Position numbers and translations under genes: made by a program. A DNA stretch of 64,000 nt from Clostridia bacterium. Its GTDB lineage: Bacteria > Bacillota > Clostridia > Lachnospirales > Cellulosilyticaceae. Location of the stretch: NCBI GenBank assembly GCA_029239755.1, contig JARBUI010000017.1, forward strand, positions 1-64,000. The letters run 5' to 3'. This document shows positions 44,695-53,948 of the stretch, one piece after another (position 1 is the first letter of the stretch; the number at the start of each line of letters is the position of its first letter). The notes under the pieces are model-generated. The model saw only the letters and a list, made by a program, of their open reading frames with translations, was not told where the DNA came from and did not search any database.

Positions 44695-45096
44695 ATGATT
44701 CAGAAGATTAATTTTTCGACACCTAAAAGAGACGTAATGTTAGATATTACAAATAAGGTAGAAGAGTGTGTTAAAGAGTCTCATATAACAAGCGGCTACT
44801 GCATTATCTATGTGCCGCATACAACAGCAGGACTTACAATAAATGAAAATGCTGATCCAGATGTGCAAGCAGATATGCTTAATGCACTTGATAGGGCGTA
44901 TCCTTGGAATGGAAACTATAAACATTTTGAGGGGAATTCAGCAGCACATATCAAAGCAACTACCGTAGGTTTTCAGCAGGTAGTACTTATTAGTGAGGGG
45001 AGATTACTCTTAGGCAGGTGGCAAGGTATTTATTTATGTGAATTTGATGGACCAAGGCAAAGACAAGTTTTTGTTAGTGTATTCGGAGAAAAATAA
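44695..45096 (+). CDS. YjbQ/UPF0047 family protein
   Basis: A 133-residue protein of the YjbQ (UPF0047) family. The typical motif YVPHTTAGLTINENADPDV is seen around residues 40-58, with a later HFEGNSAAHIKA segment. The E. coli member can substitute for thiamine phosphate synthase at a low level, but the true role is unsettled. AAAGGAGTC precedes ATG 44695. It is 21 bases after metA and probably in the same transcript. Confidence 0.9.
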   Translation: MIQKINFSTPKRDVMLDITNKVEECVKESHITSGYCIIYVPHTTAGLTINENADPDVQADMLNALDRAYPWNGNYKHFEGNSAAHIKATTVGFQQVVLISEGRLLLGRWQGIYLCEFDGPRQRQVFVSVFGEK

Positions 45097-45104
45097 TATT
45101 ACCA

Positions 45105-45133
45105 TTGTTATGAAACTTAAATATTGGTATAAT
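45105..45133 (+). promoter_or_regulatory. Promoter of the acidic membrane protein gene
   Basis: TTGTTA (45105-45110) and TATAAT (45128-45133) lie 17 bases apart, 28 bases before ATG 45162. Confidence 0.62.
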
Positions 45134-45161
45134 AATCTAAGAAACTTAAGGAGCTGATTTT

Positions 45162-45566
45162 ATGAAAACTAGAATGAAAGAGTTTCCATTAACATTAGAG
45201 GAGGTTAGGGACTTGATAAAAAAAGAGAATTCTAAAAAGGCAATTTGGATTACCCTTGCAGTAAGTGTTATTCTTATACTCGTTGCAGTAGTTATTTGGC
45301 TTGCTAAAAAGAGTTGTAAAGATATAGAAGAGCATTATGAATACTTTGATGATGATTATGATGAAACTGACGATTATGATGAATATGATGGCTTTGATGA
45401 AGATATTTATGAAGATGAAGAAGTAGAGTATGTTAAAATTAAAGATTTCATGAATTACTCAGAGGATGAAAAAAATACTGACTTACAAGGTGAAGAAACG
45501 GCAGATTCAGAAAATGAAGAGGCTGTTGATGGAGAAGATAAAGAAGCAGAGAGTTTAGAGAACTAA
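45162..45566 (+). CDS. Single-pass membrane protein with very acidic tail
   Basis: A 134-residue protein of unknown function. The first 25 residues are charged (EVRDLIKKENSKK). One membrane helix follows (IWITLAVSVILILVAVVIWL, about residues 28-47), then a cytosolic or outside tail dominated by Asp, Glu and Tyr (YEYFDDDYDETDDYDEYDG). The tail is probably disordered. It has its own promoter and a terminator, so it is expressed alone. No family is recognised with certainty. Confidence 0.75.
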   Translation: MKTRMKEFPLTLEEVRDLIKKENSKKAIWITLAVSVILILVAVVIWLAKKSCKDIEEHYEYFDDDYDETDDYDEYDGFDEDIYEDEEVEYVKIKDFMNYSEDEKNTDLQGEETADSENEEAVDGEDKEAESLEN

Positions 45567-45574
45567 AATATCAT

Positions 45575-45618
45575 AAAAAACTAGGATTTAGCCTAAAAGA
45601 CTATATCCTAGTTTTTTT
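45575..45618. terminator. Bidirectional terminator
   Basis: AAAAAACTAGGAT..ATCCTAGTTTTTTT forms a hairpin with runs of A on one side and T on the other, so it can end both the plus-strand gene and the minus-strand aminotransferase gene, whose stop codon is inside it. Confidence 0.85.
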
Positions 45619-46711
45619 GTGTCAGTAGATCTTTTAACTTAGATAAAAGAACATCATTCTGATTTGGCTTCAAAAAGCAAAACCTTATAAAGCGGTCATC
45701 TAAAAAAGGAAATGAGCTTGCATCCCGTATAAGAAGGCCATCTTTAATAAGCGCATTTAATACATAATCTGATGAAATGGATGGATTTAGAATTTTTAAT
45801 AAAACAAAATTAGCTACCGGTTTAAATACATGAATAGATGGAGTAGCAGAAAGGGCATGAAGAATACGTGTTCTTTCGCTTGCCATTAAACTATGGGTAT
45901 GCTCGATATAAGCCTTATCTGTAAACATTATTTCTGCAGCAAATGCCGCCAAGCTATTAATGCTCCATGGGTTTTGAAGTTTTTGAGTGGAAGCTATAAG
46001 GCCTTGGTTTGAACAAATGCAGTAGCCGAATCTAAGTCCAGGAGAGGAAAAAAACTTAGAGACTCCCCGTATAACTAATAAATGATCAAAATCTTTAGCT
46101 AAAGATACTGCTGAGTAGGCCGATGGATCATCACAAAATTCTATATAGGTTTCATCAATCATCGCAAAAATATCAAGTTTTTGGGCAGCGCTGATGATGA
46201 GTGTAAGGATATCAAGCGTAATACCCGTTCCGGTTGGATTATTAGGATTACATACAATCAGCATATCATAATCTTTTTTGAGCTCGTTCATAAAGTTTTC
46301 TATATCTAATATAAACTCACTTTGTTCTTTTAGAGCATAATAATGGCATAGACCACCATTAAGGGCTATCTCTCTTTCATATTCAGAATAGGTTGGACCC
46401 AGAACAAGGGCATTTTGGGGCTTAACAGCATTTATTACAATTGAAATAAGTTCTGTAGAACCATTTCCCACAATAACGTGAGAAGCATTTATATGACAAT
46501 ATGCCCCAATTGTTTGTTTAAGGCTTGTATAGTTTCTATCAGGATAAGTAGCAATAAGGTCGATATTTTTTTTAAGAGCCTCTTTAGCCTTAGGAGATAT
46601 GCCAAGAGGATTAATATTTCCGCTGAAGTCCCATATAGTATCTTTGTCAATATGATACATCTCCGAGACTCTGTCTAAATCTCCGCCATGTAAATAATGT
46701 TTGCTTTTCAT
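45608..46711 (-). CDS. Aminotransferase of the CobD/HisC family
   Basis: A 367-residue class I/II PLP enzyme. The start HGGDLDRVSEMYHIDKDTIWDFSGNINPLG is characteristic of CobD-like threonine-phosphate decarboxylases. The internal CNPNNPTGTGI, DETYIEF and SKFFSSPGLRFGY (PLP Lys) motifs are shared with histidinol-phosphate aminotransferase. No cobalamin or histidine genes lie nearby. So the choice between CobD and another aminotransferase rests on the N-terminus only. Confidence 0.8.
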   Translation of the reverse strand: MKSKHYLHGGDLDRVSEMYHIDKDTIWDFSGNINPLGISPKAKEALKKNIDLIATYPDRNYTSLKQTIGAYCHINASHVIVGNGSTELISIVINAVKPQNALVLGPTYSEYEREIALNGGLCHYYALKEQSEFILDIENFMNELKKDYDMLIVCNPNNPTGTGITLDILTLIISAAQKLDIFAMIDETYIEFCDDPSAYSAVSLAKDFDHLLVIRGVSKFFSSPGLRFGYCICSNQGLIASTQKLQNPWSINSLAAFAAEIMFTDKAYIEHTHSLMASERTRILHALSATPSIHVFKPVANFVLLKILNPSISSDYVLNALIKDGLLIRDASSFPFLDDRFIRFCFLKPNQNDVLLSKLKDLLTQKN

Positions 46712-46917
46712 AACATTAACCTACTTTCATGAATTCAAGTGTATACTTGCAGTAATATATTATATATACTATATAGTTTTCTTAAAGTCAAAAAAGAATA
46801 CCTTTACAGTACTAATTATTAAATATTAAGAAGCTTAGCACTGCGGCAGAAGGCAAAAGGGGTATATTTTGCTTAAGATTTATGGTATACTTATTTTAAT
46901 CGTTTATAAGCTAAAGT

Positions 46918-46960
46918 AAAGCAGACACAAAGGAGAAGATACCATTGTGTCTGCTTTTAT
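46918..46960 (+). terminator. Leader hairpin upstream of topB
   Basis: AAAGCAGACACAA pairs with TTGTGTCTGCTTT around a 14-base loop, with TTTTAT after the stem. It lies between divergent genes, so it cannot be the terminator of either neighbour. It is therefore a possible attenuator in the topB leader. The loop contains AAAGGAG (see findings). Confidence 0.6.
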
Positions 46961-47013
46961 CCGTAAAGGTTTTTGAACATTTACACGTTCATATTTTTAA
47001 TATAGGAGATGAA

Positions 47014-49239
47014 ATGATGAGGGTAATAATAGCTGAGAAGCCTTCTGTAGCTAAAAATATAGCAGATGCGCTAAAGATATCAAAGAGAGGTGACGGATAT
47101 CTTGAAGGGGAAGATTATTTAATTACATGGGCTTTTGGACATCTTTTAGAACTCTTTGATGCGAAAGATTATGATGAAAAAATGAAATCATGGCGTCTTG
47201 AGTATTTTCCCTTTATTCCTCCAAAGTTTGAATATAAGATAAAAGAAAATAAGCTTAAAAAAGCAACTGATGCAGGAGCTAAAAAGCAGCTTAAGTGTAT
47301 AAAGGAACTCATAAACAGAAAAGACGTAGAATCTGTTATATCGGCATGCGACTATGACCGAGAAGGGCAGATTATCGCTGATATTATTTTTGCCTATTTA
47401 AAAGTTAAAAAGCCTATTTATAGGTTGCTGCTTAATGAGTGGACAGAAAAAGAGGTTATAAAGGGAATAGAGGCTATTGTGCCCAACAAACAGCTAAAGC
47501 CTCTGCAAGATGCGGGTATTAGCAGACAACAGGCAGATTGGCTTATAGGTATTAATCTGACATCAGTAGCGACTGTTAAATATGGGGGGAAAGGAGAGCT
47601 TTTAAATGTAGGACGAGTTCTTCTGCCAACTTTAAAGATGATTTATGACAGAGATATTGAAATTGAGAACTTTAAACAAGAGCCATACTATAAGTTAGCA
47701 GCAAAGTTTACAAAGGATGCATTAATGTATGAAGGCTTCTATACAGAGGATAAAAAAGATAAGTTTGAAGATAAAACTTATCTTAAAGATATAAAAGCAA
47801 AAATAGAAGGTAAAGATGCAGCGATTACAAAAAAAGAGGTTACAGAGAAAACAGAATATCCCCAAAGTCTTTTTAATCTATCAGCATTGCAGGGATATAT
47901 TACCAGTAAATATGAAGGGTTTACTTCAGATAAGGTATTGGCTACTGCCCAAAGCTTATATGAAAAGAAATATATCACCTATCCAAGGACAGCCAGCAGT
48001 GTTTTGGATGAGAGTCTTATTGATAAGGCTAAAAGTGTGCTCTACACGCTTAAAAAAGGATTACCATTTGAAAATGAAATTAAATTTACAGTATCCAAAA
48101 AAGTTTTTAACAGCAGTAAGGTAGAAAGCCATAGTGCTATTATCCCTACGTATATCATACCTAAAAACTTAACACCTCAAGAAGAGAAGGTTTATTTAGC
48201 TATAAGAAACAGATTTATAGCTCAGTTCATGCCTCCGGCTAAAATAGAAGAAACAGTTTTAGAGACGACTGTCCATGATACAGACTATATTTTTGTTACA
48301 AAAGGTAAGATTCAAAAAGAGTTAGGCTACAAAAAGATAGAGATGGAGCAAACCAAAGATGTCATACTCCCTAATGTTGATAAGGGATTAAATGTAACTG
48401 CTAGAGAATCAAATTTAACCGAACACAAAACAAAGCCGCCTGCTCCATATACTGAAAAAACATTGCTTAGAGCAATGGAGACCTGCGGTAAGCAATTTAA
48501 AGAAGATCAAAAAGAGGAGCAAAAAGAAGACACTGATTTGATGGAAGCTATTTTGAGTGGATTTAGTATTGGGACACCCGCTACAAGAGCAGAAACGATT
48601 AAAAAACTTAATGCTACTCAGTATACAATGATGCAGAAGAAAAATATAAGGTGTACGCCCAAGGGAAGGTATATCATAGAAACATTACCCGTTAAGGAAC
48701 TAATGGATCTTGAATATACGGGGAGGCTGGAGAAAACCCTTCAGGATATAGAAAAAGGAAGTGTCTTAAAAGAAGAATTCTTACAGCACATTAAAACATT
48801 CATATGTAATGCAGTCAGTGATATTAAAGCTCAAAAGGCCACTGTGCTAAAAAGTATGAACACCCAAAGCAATATGCCATTAACTTCTGATAAAACTAAA
48901 AGAGAGAAGAAACCTCAAGAAACTAAAATAGAAAGAGAATCTTTGGGTAAGTGCCCGGTATGTGGCAGTGATATTGTTGAAGGGACAAAAGGTTTTGGAT
49001 GTATGGGTTATAAAAATGGCTGTAAGTTTGTTATATGGAAAGAGAGTCAAGAACTCCAAAAATACGGAAAACGAGTTACGAAGGGTTTAATCAAATCACT
49101 TCTAAAAAAAGGAGAGGCTGCTATTAAGAATGCAGCAAGTGAAGAAGACGATCAAGTGAACCTATTAGTGAAGTACTTTAAAGATGAGAATGAAAAAGGT
49201 TATCATCTCGTCATCACTAAGCAAGATATCACAACTTGA
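47014..49239 (+). CDS. topB: DNA topoisomerase III
   Basis: A type IA topoisomerase of 742 residues that relaxes and unlinks DNA. The Toprim motif starts at RVIIAEKPSVAKNIADAL, and DYDREGQIIAD carries the metal site. The catalytic Tyr is in KKYITYPRTASS. The C-terminus has one zinc-finger-like module (GKCPVCGSDIVEGTKGFGCMGYKNGC), fewer than in topoisomerase I. The track starts at TTG 46945. ATG 47014 (or 47017) after ATAGGAGAT fits the family N-terminus much better. Confidence 0.93.
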   Translation: MMRVIIAEKPSVAKNIADALKISKRGDGYLEGEDYLITWAFGHLLELFDAKDYDEKMKSWRLEYFPFIPPKFEYKIKENKLKKATDAGAKKQLKCIKELINRKDVESVISACDYDREGQIIADIIFAYLKVKKPIYRLLLNEWTEKEVIKGIEAIVPNKQLKPLQDAGISRQQADWLIGINLTSVATVKYGGKGELLNVGRVLLPTLKMIYDRDIEIENFKQEPYYKLAAKFTKDALMYEGFYTEDKKDKFEDKTYLKDIKAKIEGKDAAITKKEVTEKTEYPQSLFNLSALQGYITSKYEGFTSDKVLATAQSLYEKKYITYPRTASSVLDESLIDKAKSVLYTLKKGLPFENEIKFTVSKKVFNSSKVESHSAIIPTYIIPKNLTPQEEKVYLAIRNRFIAQFMPPAKIEETVLETTVHDTDYIFVTKGKIQKELGYKKIEMEQTKDVILPNVDKGLNVTARESNLTEHKTKPPAPYTEKTLLRAMETCGKQFKEDQKEEQKEDTDLMEAILSGFSIGTPATRAETIKKLNATQYTMMQKKNIRCTPKGRYIIETLPVKELMDLEYTGRLEKTLQDIEKGSVLKEEFLQHIKTFICNAVSDIKAQKATVLKSMNTQSNMPLTSDKTKREKKPQETKIERESLGKCPVCGSDIVEGTKGFGCMGYKNGCKFVIWKESQELQKYGKRVTKGLIKSLLKKGEAAIKNAASEEDDQVNLLVKYFKDENEKGYHLVITKQDITT

Positions 49240-49254
49240 AATTCACGGAAATTC

Positions 49255-49283
49255 TTGACAGGTTACCTATAAAATAGTATTAT
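49255..49283 (+). promoter_or_regulatory. Promoter of the ferredoxin gene
   Basis: TTGACA (49255-49260) and TATTAT (49278-49283) lie 17 bases apart. The -10 element is part of a 24-bp tandem duplication, so a second TATTAT lies at 49302-49307. Confidence 0.72.
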
Positions 49284-49320
49284 AAATTAGAAATTCAATA
49301 GTATTATAAATTAGAAATTC
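49273..49320. repeat. 24-bp tandem duplication over the -10 region
   Basis: Two identical copies of AATAGTATTATAAATTAGAAATTC stand head to tail at 49273-49296 and 49297-49320. They lie between the -35 hexamer and the ribosome-binding site of the ferredoxin gene. Confidence 0.95.
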
Positions 49321-49345
49321 AATCATACGATGGAGGTAACGGATC

Positions 49346-49519
49346 ATGGCATATTTTATTAATGAAGATTGCATTAGCTGTGGCGCATGTGAAAGCGAAT
49401 GTCCAGTAACTTGTATTACTGAAGGAGATTCAAAATACGTAATAGATGCTGCTGAATGTATAGAATGTGGCGCTTGTGCAGATGTTTGTCCTGTAAATGC
49501 ACCAAATCCAGAAGAATAA
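49346..49519 (+). CDS. 2[4Fe-4S] ferredoxin
   Basis: A 57-residue electron carrier, too short for the ORF track. The two cluster motifs are CISCGACESECP and CIECGACADVCP, each CxxCxxCxxxCP, which bind two [4Fe-4S] clusters as in clostridial ferredoxins. It starts at ATG 49346 with ATGGAGGTAACGG before it. It is expressed from its own strong promoter and ended by a terminator. It probably serves the fermentative oxidoreductases of this anaerobe. Confidence 0.95.
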   Translation: MAYFINEDCISCGACESECPVTCITEGDSKYVIDAAECIECGACADVCPVNAPNPEE

Positions 49520-49537
49520 TAAAAACCAATTTATAGT

Positions 49538-49577
49538 AAAAGATGATTTCTAACCAACTAGAGATCATCTTTTTTTG
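49538..49577 (+). terminator. Terminator of the ferredoxin gene
   Basis: AAAAGATGAT(TTCT)..(AGAG)ATCATCTTTT forms a stem with a short loop, followed by a T-run. Confidence 0.85.
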
Positions 49578-49610
49578 TTATAGAAAATTTTTGTATAAAA
49601 AAGATTTATA

Positions 49611-49639
49611 TTGAATAATTTATCTAAAGGTGGTAAAAT
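49611..49639 (+). promoter_or_regulatory. Promoter of typA
   Basis: TTGAAT (49611-49616) and TAAAAT (49634-49639) lie 17 bases apart, 44 bases before ATG 49683. Confidence 0.6.
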
Positions 49640-49682
49640 CAATAATTGTGATTAAAATAGCAGAAAGAAGGTTCATATACAA

Positions 49683-51497
49683 ATGAGTGATATGAAAATT
49701 ATTAATATAGCAGTAATAGCCCACGTAGATGCAGGTAAATCCACACTTGTAGATGCTTTTTTAAGTCAAAGCGGGGTATTTAGAGATAACGAAGAACGTG
49801 TAGATTGCGTAATGGACAGTAATGATTTAGAAAGAGAAAGAGGTATTACAATCTATTCTAAAAACTGTTCTATAAAATATAAAAATTATAAAATAAATAT
49901 CGTAGATACTCCAGGACATAGTGATTTTTCATCTGAGGTAGAGAGAGTTATACGTACAGTAGATACGGTTATTTTATTAGTAGATTCTATAGAAGGGCCT
50001 ATGCCACAAACAAGATTTGTGCTTCAGAAATCATTAGAACTTGGGCTTAAACCTATCCTTGTTATTAATAAAATAGATAAGCCAAACCATAGAGCAGAAG
50101 AAGTTGTAGACATGACGTTTGATTTATTTGTAGATTTGCAGGCTGATGATGAACAGTTAGATTTCCCAATCCTTTATGGAATCGGGAAAGAAGGTATTAT
50201 GCAGTATGAGTTAGAAGACGAAGGACAGGATATTATGCCGCTTCTAGAAACAATTATCGAGCGGGTTGGAGAATATCCAAAGCAAGATGAAAAACCTCTT
50301 AAAATGCAAATCAGTGCACTTGCTTATGATGATTATGTAGGCAGATTAGGTGTTGGCCGTATTTATGAAGGAGTTATCAAAGAGGGGCAAACCGTTGAGA
50401 TAGCAGATAACGATGGCAATCTAAGACAGGCACGTATTTCAAAAGTCATGGTATATGAAGGATTAAAACAAGTTGCAGTAAAAGAAGCAACAAGCGGCGA
50501 TATTGTCGTTCTTGCAGGGATACCAAATATTTCTATCGGAGAAACAATAGGAGAAGCAGGTCAGGTAGATCCGATGACGCCAATTACTATTGAAGAACCA
50601 ACCCTTGCGATGAACTTTTTAGTTAACAATTCACCTTTTGCTGGACAAAGTGGTAAATTTGTAACGACTAGACATATTAAAGACAGATTAGAAAAAGAAA
50701 CAGAAATTAATGTTGGGCTTAGAGTAGAACCAATGGATACGACCGATGGGTATAGAGTATCTGGAAGAGGGGAGCTTCATTTGTCTGTACTTCTTGAAAA
50801 TATGAGAAGAGAAGGCTATGAAGTAGGGGTTTCTAAACCTGAAGTTATTATGCATACAGATGAAAATGGCAAGCTTGTAGAGCCAGTTGAGCGCGTTATC
50901 ATAAGTGTTCCAGAAGAGTACTCTGGTTCTGTAATTAGCAAGCTGAATATGCGTAAAGGAATTATGCAAAGCATGGAGCCTGAAAATGGGCACATTAGAA
51001 TAGAATATCTTTGCCCAACCCGTTCACTCCTAGGATTTAGAAGTGAGCTTATCACAGATTCAAGAGGCGAAGCAACAATGGTTCGTACGATTGAGGGTTA
51101 CACAGAATATGTTGGGGAGCTTCCTAGAAGAGGTAATGGCGTACTCATCGCACAAGAATTAGGAACCACTATGGGATATGCTTTAAACAGCCTTGAAGAT
51201 AGAGGAACTTTGTTTGTCAAACCAGGAACAGAAGTTTACTCAGGCATGATCATTGGTATGAACTCACGAAAAGAAGATATGACAGTTAACCCATGCAAGA
51301 ACAAAAAATTAACTAATACAAGGGCCTCAGGCTCAGATGATGCGGTTAGATTATCGCCGCCAAGAATCTTTTCACTTGAAGAAGCACTTGAGTTTATAGA
51401 AGATGATGAATTGGTAGAAATTACACCAGATGCTATCAGACTTCGTAAAAAGTTATTAGACGAAGGGGACAGAGTAAGAGCCGGCAGAAAGAAATAG
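49683..51497 (+). CDS. typA: Ribosome-associated GTPase TypA/BipA
   Basis: A 604-residue translation factor-like GTPase that binds ribosomes and helps assembly and growth under stress. The G1 motif is [11 protein letters not shown]2 ERERGITI, G3 DTPGHSDF and G4 NKIDKP, followed by EF-G-like domains [30 protein letters not shown] in the BipA-specific C-terminal region is intact. The length is normal for the family. Confidence 0.96.
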   Translation: MSDMKIINIAVIAHVDAGKSTLVDAFLSQSGVFRDNEERVDCVMDSNDLERERGITIYSKNCSIKYKNYKINIVDTPGHSDFSSEVERVIRTVDTVILLVDSIEGPMPQTRFVLQKSLELGLKPILVINKIDKPNHRAEEVVDMTFDLFVDLQADDEQLDFPILYGIGKEGIMQYELEDEGQDIMPLLETIIERVGEYPKQDEKPLKMQISALAYDDYVGRLGVGRIYEGVIKEGQTVEIADNDGNLRQARISKVMVYEGLKQVAVKEATSGDIVVLAGIPNISIGETIGEAGQVDPMTPITIEEPTLAMNFLVNNSPFAGQSGKFVTTRHIKDRLEKETEINVGLRVEPMDTTDGYRVSGRGELHLSVLLENMRREGYEVGVSKPEVIMHTDENGKLVEPVERVIISVPEEYSGSVISKLNMRKGIMQSMEPENGHIRIEYLCPTRSLLGFRSELITDSRGEATMVRTIEGYTEYVGELPRRGNGVLIAQELGTTMGYALNSLEDRGTLFVKPGTEVYSGMIIGMNSRKEDMTVNPCKNKKLTNTRASGSDDAVRLSPPRIFSLEEALEFIEDDELVEITPDAIRLRKKLLDEGDRVRAGRKK

Positions 51498-51515
51498 AAG
51501 TTAAAAGTGACATTT

Positions 51516-51567
51516 AAAAGATCATAGTATGAAAAGATTATATTCCTTTCATACTATGATCTTTTTA
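51516..51567 (+). terminator. Terminator of typA
   Basis: AAAAGATCATAGTATGAAAG pairs with CTTTCATACTATGATCTTTT around a nine-base loop, followed by TATTA. Confidence 0.9.
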
Positions 51568-51748
51568 TTATACATAAAAATATAAGGTAATAATTAGCGA
51601 AATTTGTTTGGAGCAAAGCTGATAATGGTTATTTAGATAATACCATAAACTAATTATTTTGTGGAAATAAATAGTTTCTTAGATGTAATAAAAAATTGAT
51701 ATTATGTATATTTATACAAAATGCTTTTAAATATCAAAGATAAATCTT

Positions 51749-51777
51749 ATTAGGTTTGCATATTATGTAAACCTAAT
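51749..51777. repeat. Palindrome upstream of the ilv operon promoter
   Basis: ATTAGGTTTGCAT and ATGTAAACCTAAT form a nearly perfect inverted repeat around ATT. The 13-mer AGGTTTACATAAT (complement of the right arm) recurs at 51852-51864. No T-run follows. It is more like a binding site than a terminator. Confidence 0.55.
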
Positions 51778-51851
51778 AGAAAGAACATTTATTTTCCTAA
51801 GGCCTAGATTGATAGATTGTTATGTCTATTGTAGAATCATTAAAAGGAAAA

Positions 51852-51864
51852 AGGTTTACATAAT
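51852..51864 (+). promoter_or_regulatory. Third copy of the AGGTTTACATAAT motif
   Basis: An exact 13-base match to the complement of the palindrome's right arm, 80 bases before the -35 hexamer of the ilv operon. Apart from these motifs, 51568-51943 is AT-rich and I see no gene in it. Confidence 0.4.
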
Positions 51865-51943
51865 ATATTATAGTGGATGATTTTTTATTATTAAACAAGA
51901 AATTATGAAATATAAAATTAAGTATAAAAATTTATTAAAAATA

Positions 51944-51972
51944 TTGACACCCTATCGTAATGTTGATAGAAT
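51944..51972 (+). promoter_or_regulatory. Promoter of the branched-chain amino acid operon
   Basis: TTGACA (51944-51949) and TAGAAT (51967-51972) lie 17 bases apart. Transcription should start near 51979, just ahead of the T-box leader. Confidence 0.8.
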
Positions 51973-51978
51973 ACTAAT

Positions 51979-52266
51979 AAATTAATACTTAATAGTAAAA
52001 TGCGATGAAGGAGAACGACTTTTGCAGAATCAATTTTAGAGAGTTAGCGGGTGGTGGAAGCTAATATTGACGCAAAATGTAAATCACTCTTGAGCAGAAC
52101 TTGTGAAAGGCATAAGCCAAGTAAGAAGTCTCCGGACGCTCCGTTAAAGGCAAGGGTTTGATAGAACCTGATGAGTGGACTTATAATTCTGTCTTTATAG
52201 GTCAAAATGGGTGGTAACGCGTGGAATATTCCTCGTCCCGTTATAGGGATGGGGATTTTTTATATA
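51979..52266 (+). ncRNA. T-box riboswitch leader, probable isoleucine (AUC) specifier
   Basis: The leader binds uncharged tRNA and lets transcription pass its terminator. The antiterminator signature GGGTGGTAACGCG (52209-52221) supplies TGGT for pairing with the tRNA NCCA end. Stem I can be traced. AGGAG (52009-52013) pairs with CTCTT (52087-52091) below, and TTTTGC (52020-52025) with GCAAAA (52072-52077) above the specifier loop. The 3' strand of that loop reads TGTAAATCA. ATC (52083-52085) followed by A directly above the lower helix is the likely specifier, i.e. isoleucine. GTA (Val) is a weaker alternative. Confidence 0.9.
52228..52262 (+). terminator. Terminator of the T-box leader
   Basis: TCCTCGTCCC pairs with GGGATGGGGA (two G-U pairs) around GTTATA, followed by TTTTTT. 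Its 5' arm lies just after the T-box sequence, as required for switching with the antiterminator. Confidence 0.88.
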
Positions 52267-52322
52267 TATTCCTAAATTGGTTGATTATTTAGAATGATAA
52301 GTAAAATGAAGGAGGAATTGTG

Positions 52323-53933
52323 ATGAAGTTATCAGACGTATTAGTACGTTGTTTATGTGAAGAAAAGGTAGATACAGTATTTGGTTACCCAGGTGCTGCA
52401 GTACTAGCCGTCTATGAGTCACTGAGAACCTCTTCCTTGCATCATGTACTTGTGAGACAGGAGCAAGCAGCTGTGCATAGTGCAAGCGGTTATGCGAGAA
52501 CGACAGGGAAAGTTGGAGTATGTATCGCTACCTCAGGACCAGGCGCTACAAATCTTATTACAGGGATAGCAACGGCTTATATGGATTCTATTCCTATTGT
52601 TATTATAACTGGACAAGTAAAACTAAGTCTTATTGGCAGAGATGTATTTCAAGAAGTTGATATCACAGGAGCTACAGAGCCTTTTATTAAACACAGTTAT
52701 TTAGTTAAAAATGCACAGGATTTTCCAAAGATTCTTAAAGAAGCATTTTATATTGCTACAACTGGCAGACCAGGACCTGTACTGATTGATCTTCCTATGG
52801 ATATACAAGAAGAACAAATTGATTATATTTATCCAAAAGAAGTTAAAATTAGAGGCTACAAGCCGACTATAGAAGGACATGTTGGACAAATTAAAAAAAT
52901 TGTTAAATTGTTAGAACATAGTAAAAGGCCTCTCGTTTGTGTTGGAGGAGGGGTAGTCCTAGGAAATGCTGCAGATGAGCTTAAAGAGTTTATATATAAA
53001 TCAGATATACCGGTAGTACACACTTTAATGGGAACAGGAGCTCTTCCAACCTTTTCAGAATATAACTGTGGCATGATAGGACTTCATGGTTATGTCCATT
53101 CCAATTGGGCTCTTAAACATGCAGATACCATTTTGTTTATAGGCGCACGTATAGCAGACAGAGCTGTAGCTAATCTGGGTATTTTTGATGAAAATGCTAA
53201 TATTATTCATATTGATATTGATCCAGCAGAAATAGGCAAGATCACATCAGCTACAATTCCTGTAGTTGGAGATGCAAAATCTATTCTTAAAGGACTTACT
53301 TCCCTTATTAGAAAAGTAGATACTTTGAATTGGAGAGAAGAGATAGAAAGTAAGAAGAAGATTAAAGAAGAGGTACATCCAAAAGATGCTGTGAATCCAA
53401 AGCTGGTTGTAAGAAAATTATCAGAAATGTTAAATGACCAGGCGATTGTTGCAGCAGATGTTGGGCAAAATCAGTTCTGGACCATGAGAAATATGGAGAT
53501 TAAAGGCAGCAGAAAGCTTATTTGCTCTGGAGGCTTTGGTACCATGGGTTACTCCCTTCCGGCGGCTATAGGAGCAAGTATAGGGAATAAAGATAAACAA
53601 GTAGTCAGTATACTTGGAGACGGAAGCTTTCAAATGAGCTTATTTGAACTTGGAACACTTGTGCAAGAAGGAATAAACCCTCTTATTATCTTATTTAACA
53701 ATAGTGGTTTAGGCATGGTTAGGGAGATTCAAAGAAGAAATGGTGATCTCAAGGAACATGGGGTAGCACTTAGTAAAAATCCAGATTTTACAGCTATTGC
53801 AAGGGCTTATGGTATCACAGCTAAAACAATATCAGATGAAAAAGAAATAGAAGCAGCACTTGATGAGGCATTAACAAGTCATAAACCTTATTTCTTAGAG
53901 TTTATTGTTAGCGATAAAGAGTCTACATTATAG
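52323..53933 (+). CDS. ilvB: Acetolactate synthase large subunit (first copy)
   Basis: A 536-residue ThDP enzyme that joins two pyruvates, or pyruvate and 2-oxobutyrate, in the first common step of valine, leucine and isoleucine synthesis. The catalytic Glu is in RQEQAAVHSASGYAR. SGPGATNLITGIATAYMDSIP and the ThDP motif GDGSFQMSLFEL..NN are intact. It precedes ilvN. The length is slightly short for the family. The track begins at GTG 52320. AAGGAGG seven bases before ATG 52323 favours the latter. Confidence 0.94.
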   Translation: MKLSDVLVRCLCEEKVDTVFGYPGAAVLAVYESLRTSSLHHVLVRQEQAAVHSASGYARTTGKVGVCIATSGPGATNLITGIATAYMDSIPIVIITGQVKLSLIGRDVFQEVDITGATEPFIKHSYLVKNAQDFPKILKEAFYIATTGRPGPVLIDLPMDIQEEQIDYIYPKEVKIRGYKPTIEGHVGQIKKIVKLLEHSKRPLVCVGGGVVLGNAADELKEFIYKSDIPVVHTLMGTGALPTFSEYNCGMIGLHGYVHSNWALKHADTILFIGARIADRAVANLGIFDENANIIHIDIDPAEIGKITSATIPVVGDAKSILKGLTSLIRKVDTLNWREEIESKKKIKEEVHPKDAVNPKLVVRKLSEMLNDQAIVAADVGQNQFWTMRNMEIKGSRKLICSGGFGTMGYSLPAAIGASIGNKDKQVVSILGDGSFQMSLFELGTLVQEGINPLIILFNNSGLGMVREIQRRNGDLKEHGVALSKNPDFTAIARAYGITAKTISDEKEIEAALDEALTSHKPYFLEFIVSDKESTL

Positions 53934-53948
53934 AAAAGAGGGGAAAAT

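Noticed and set aside
45608-46711. Naming the aminotransferase cobD or hisC outright
   Set aside because: The N-terminus favours CobD, but no cobalamin or histidine gene is near, so only the family is given.
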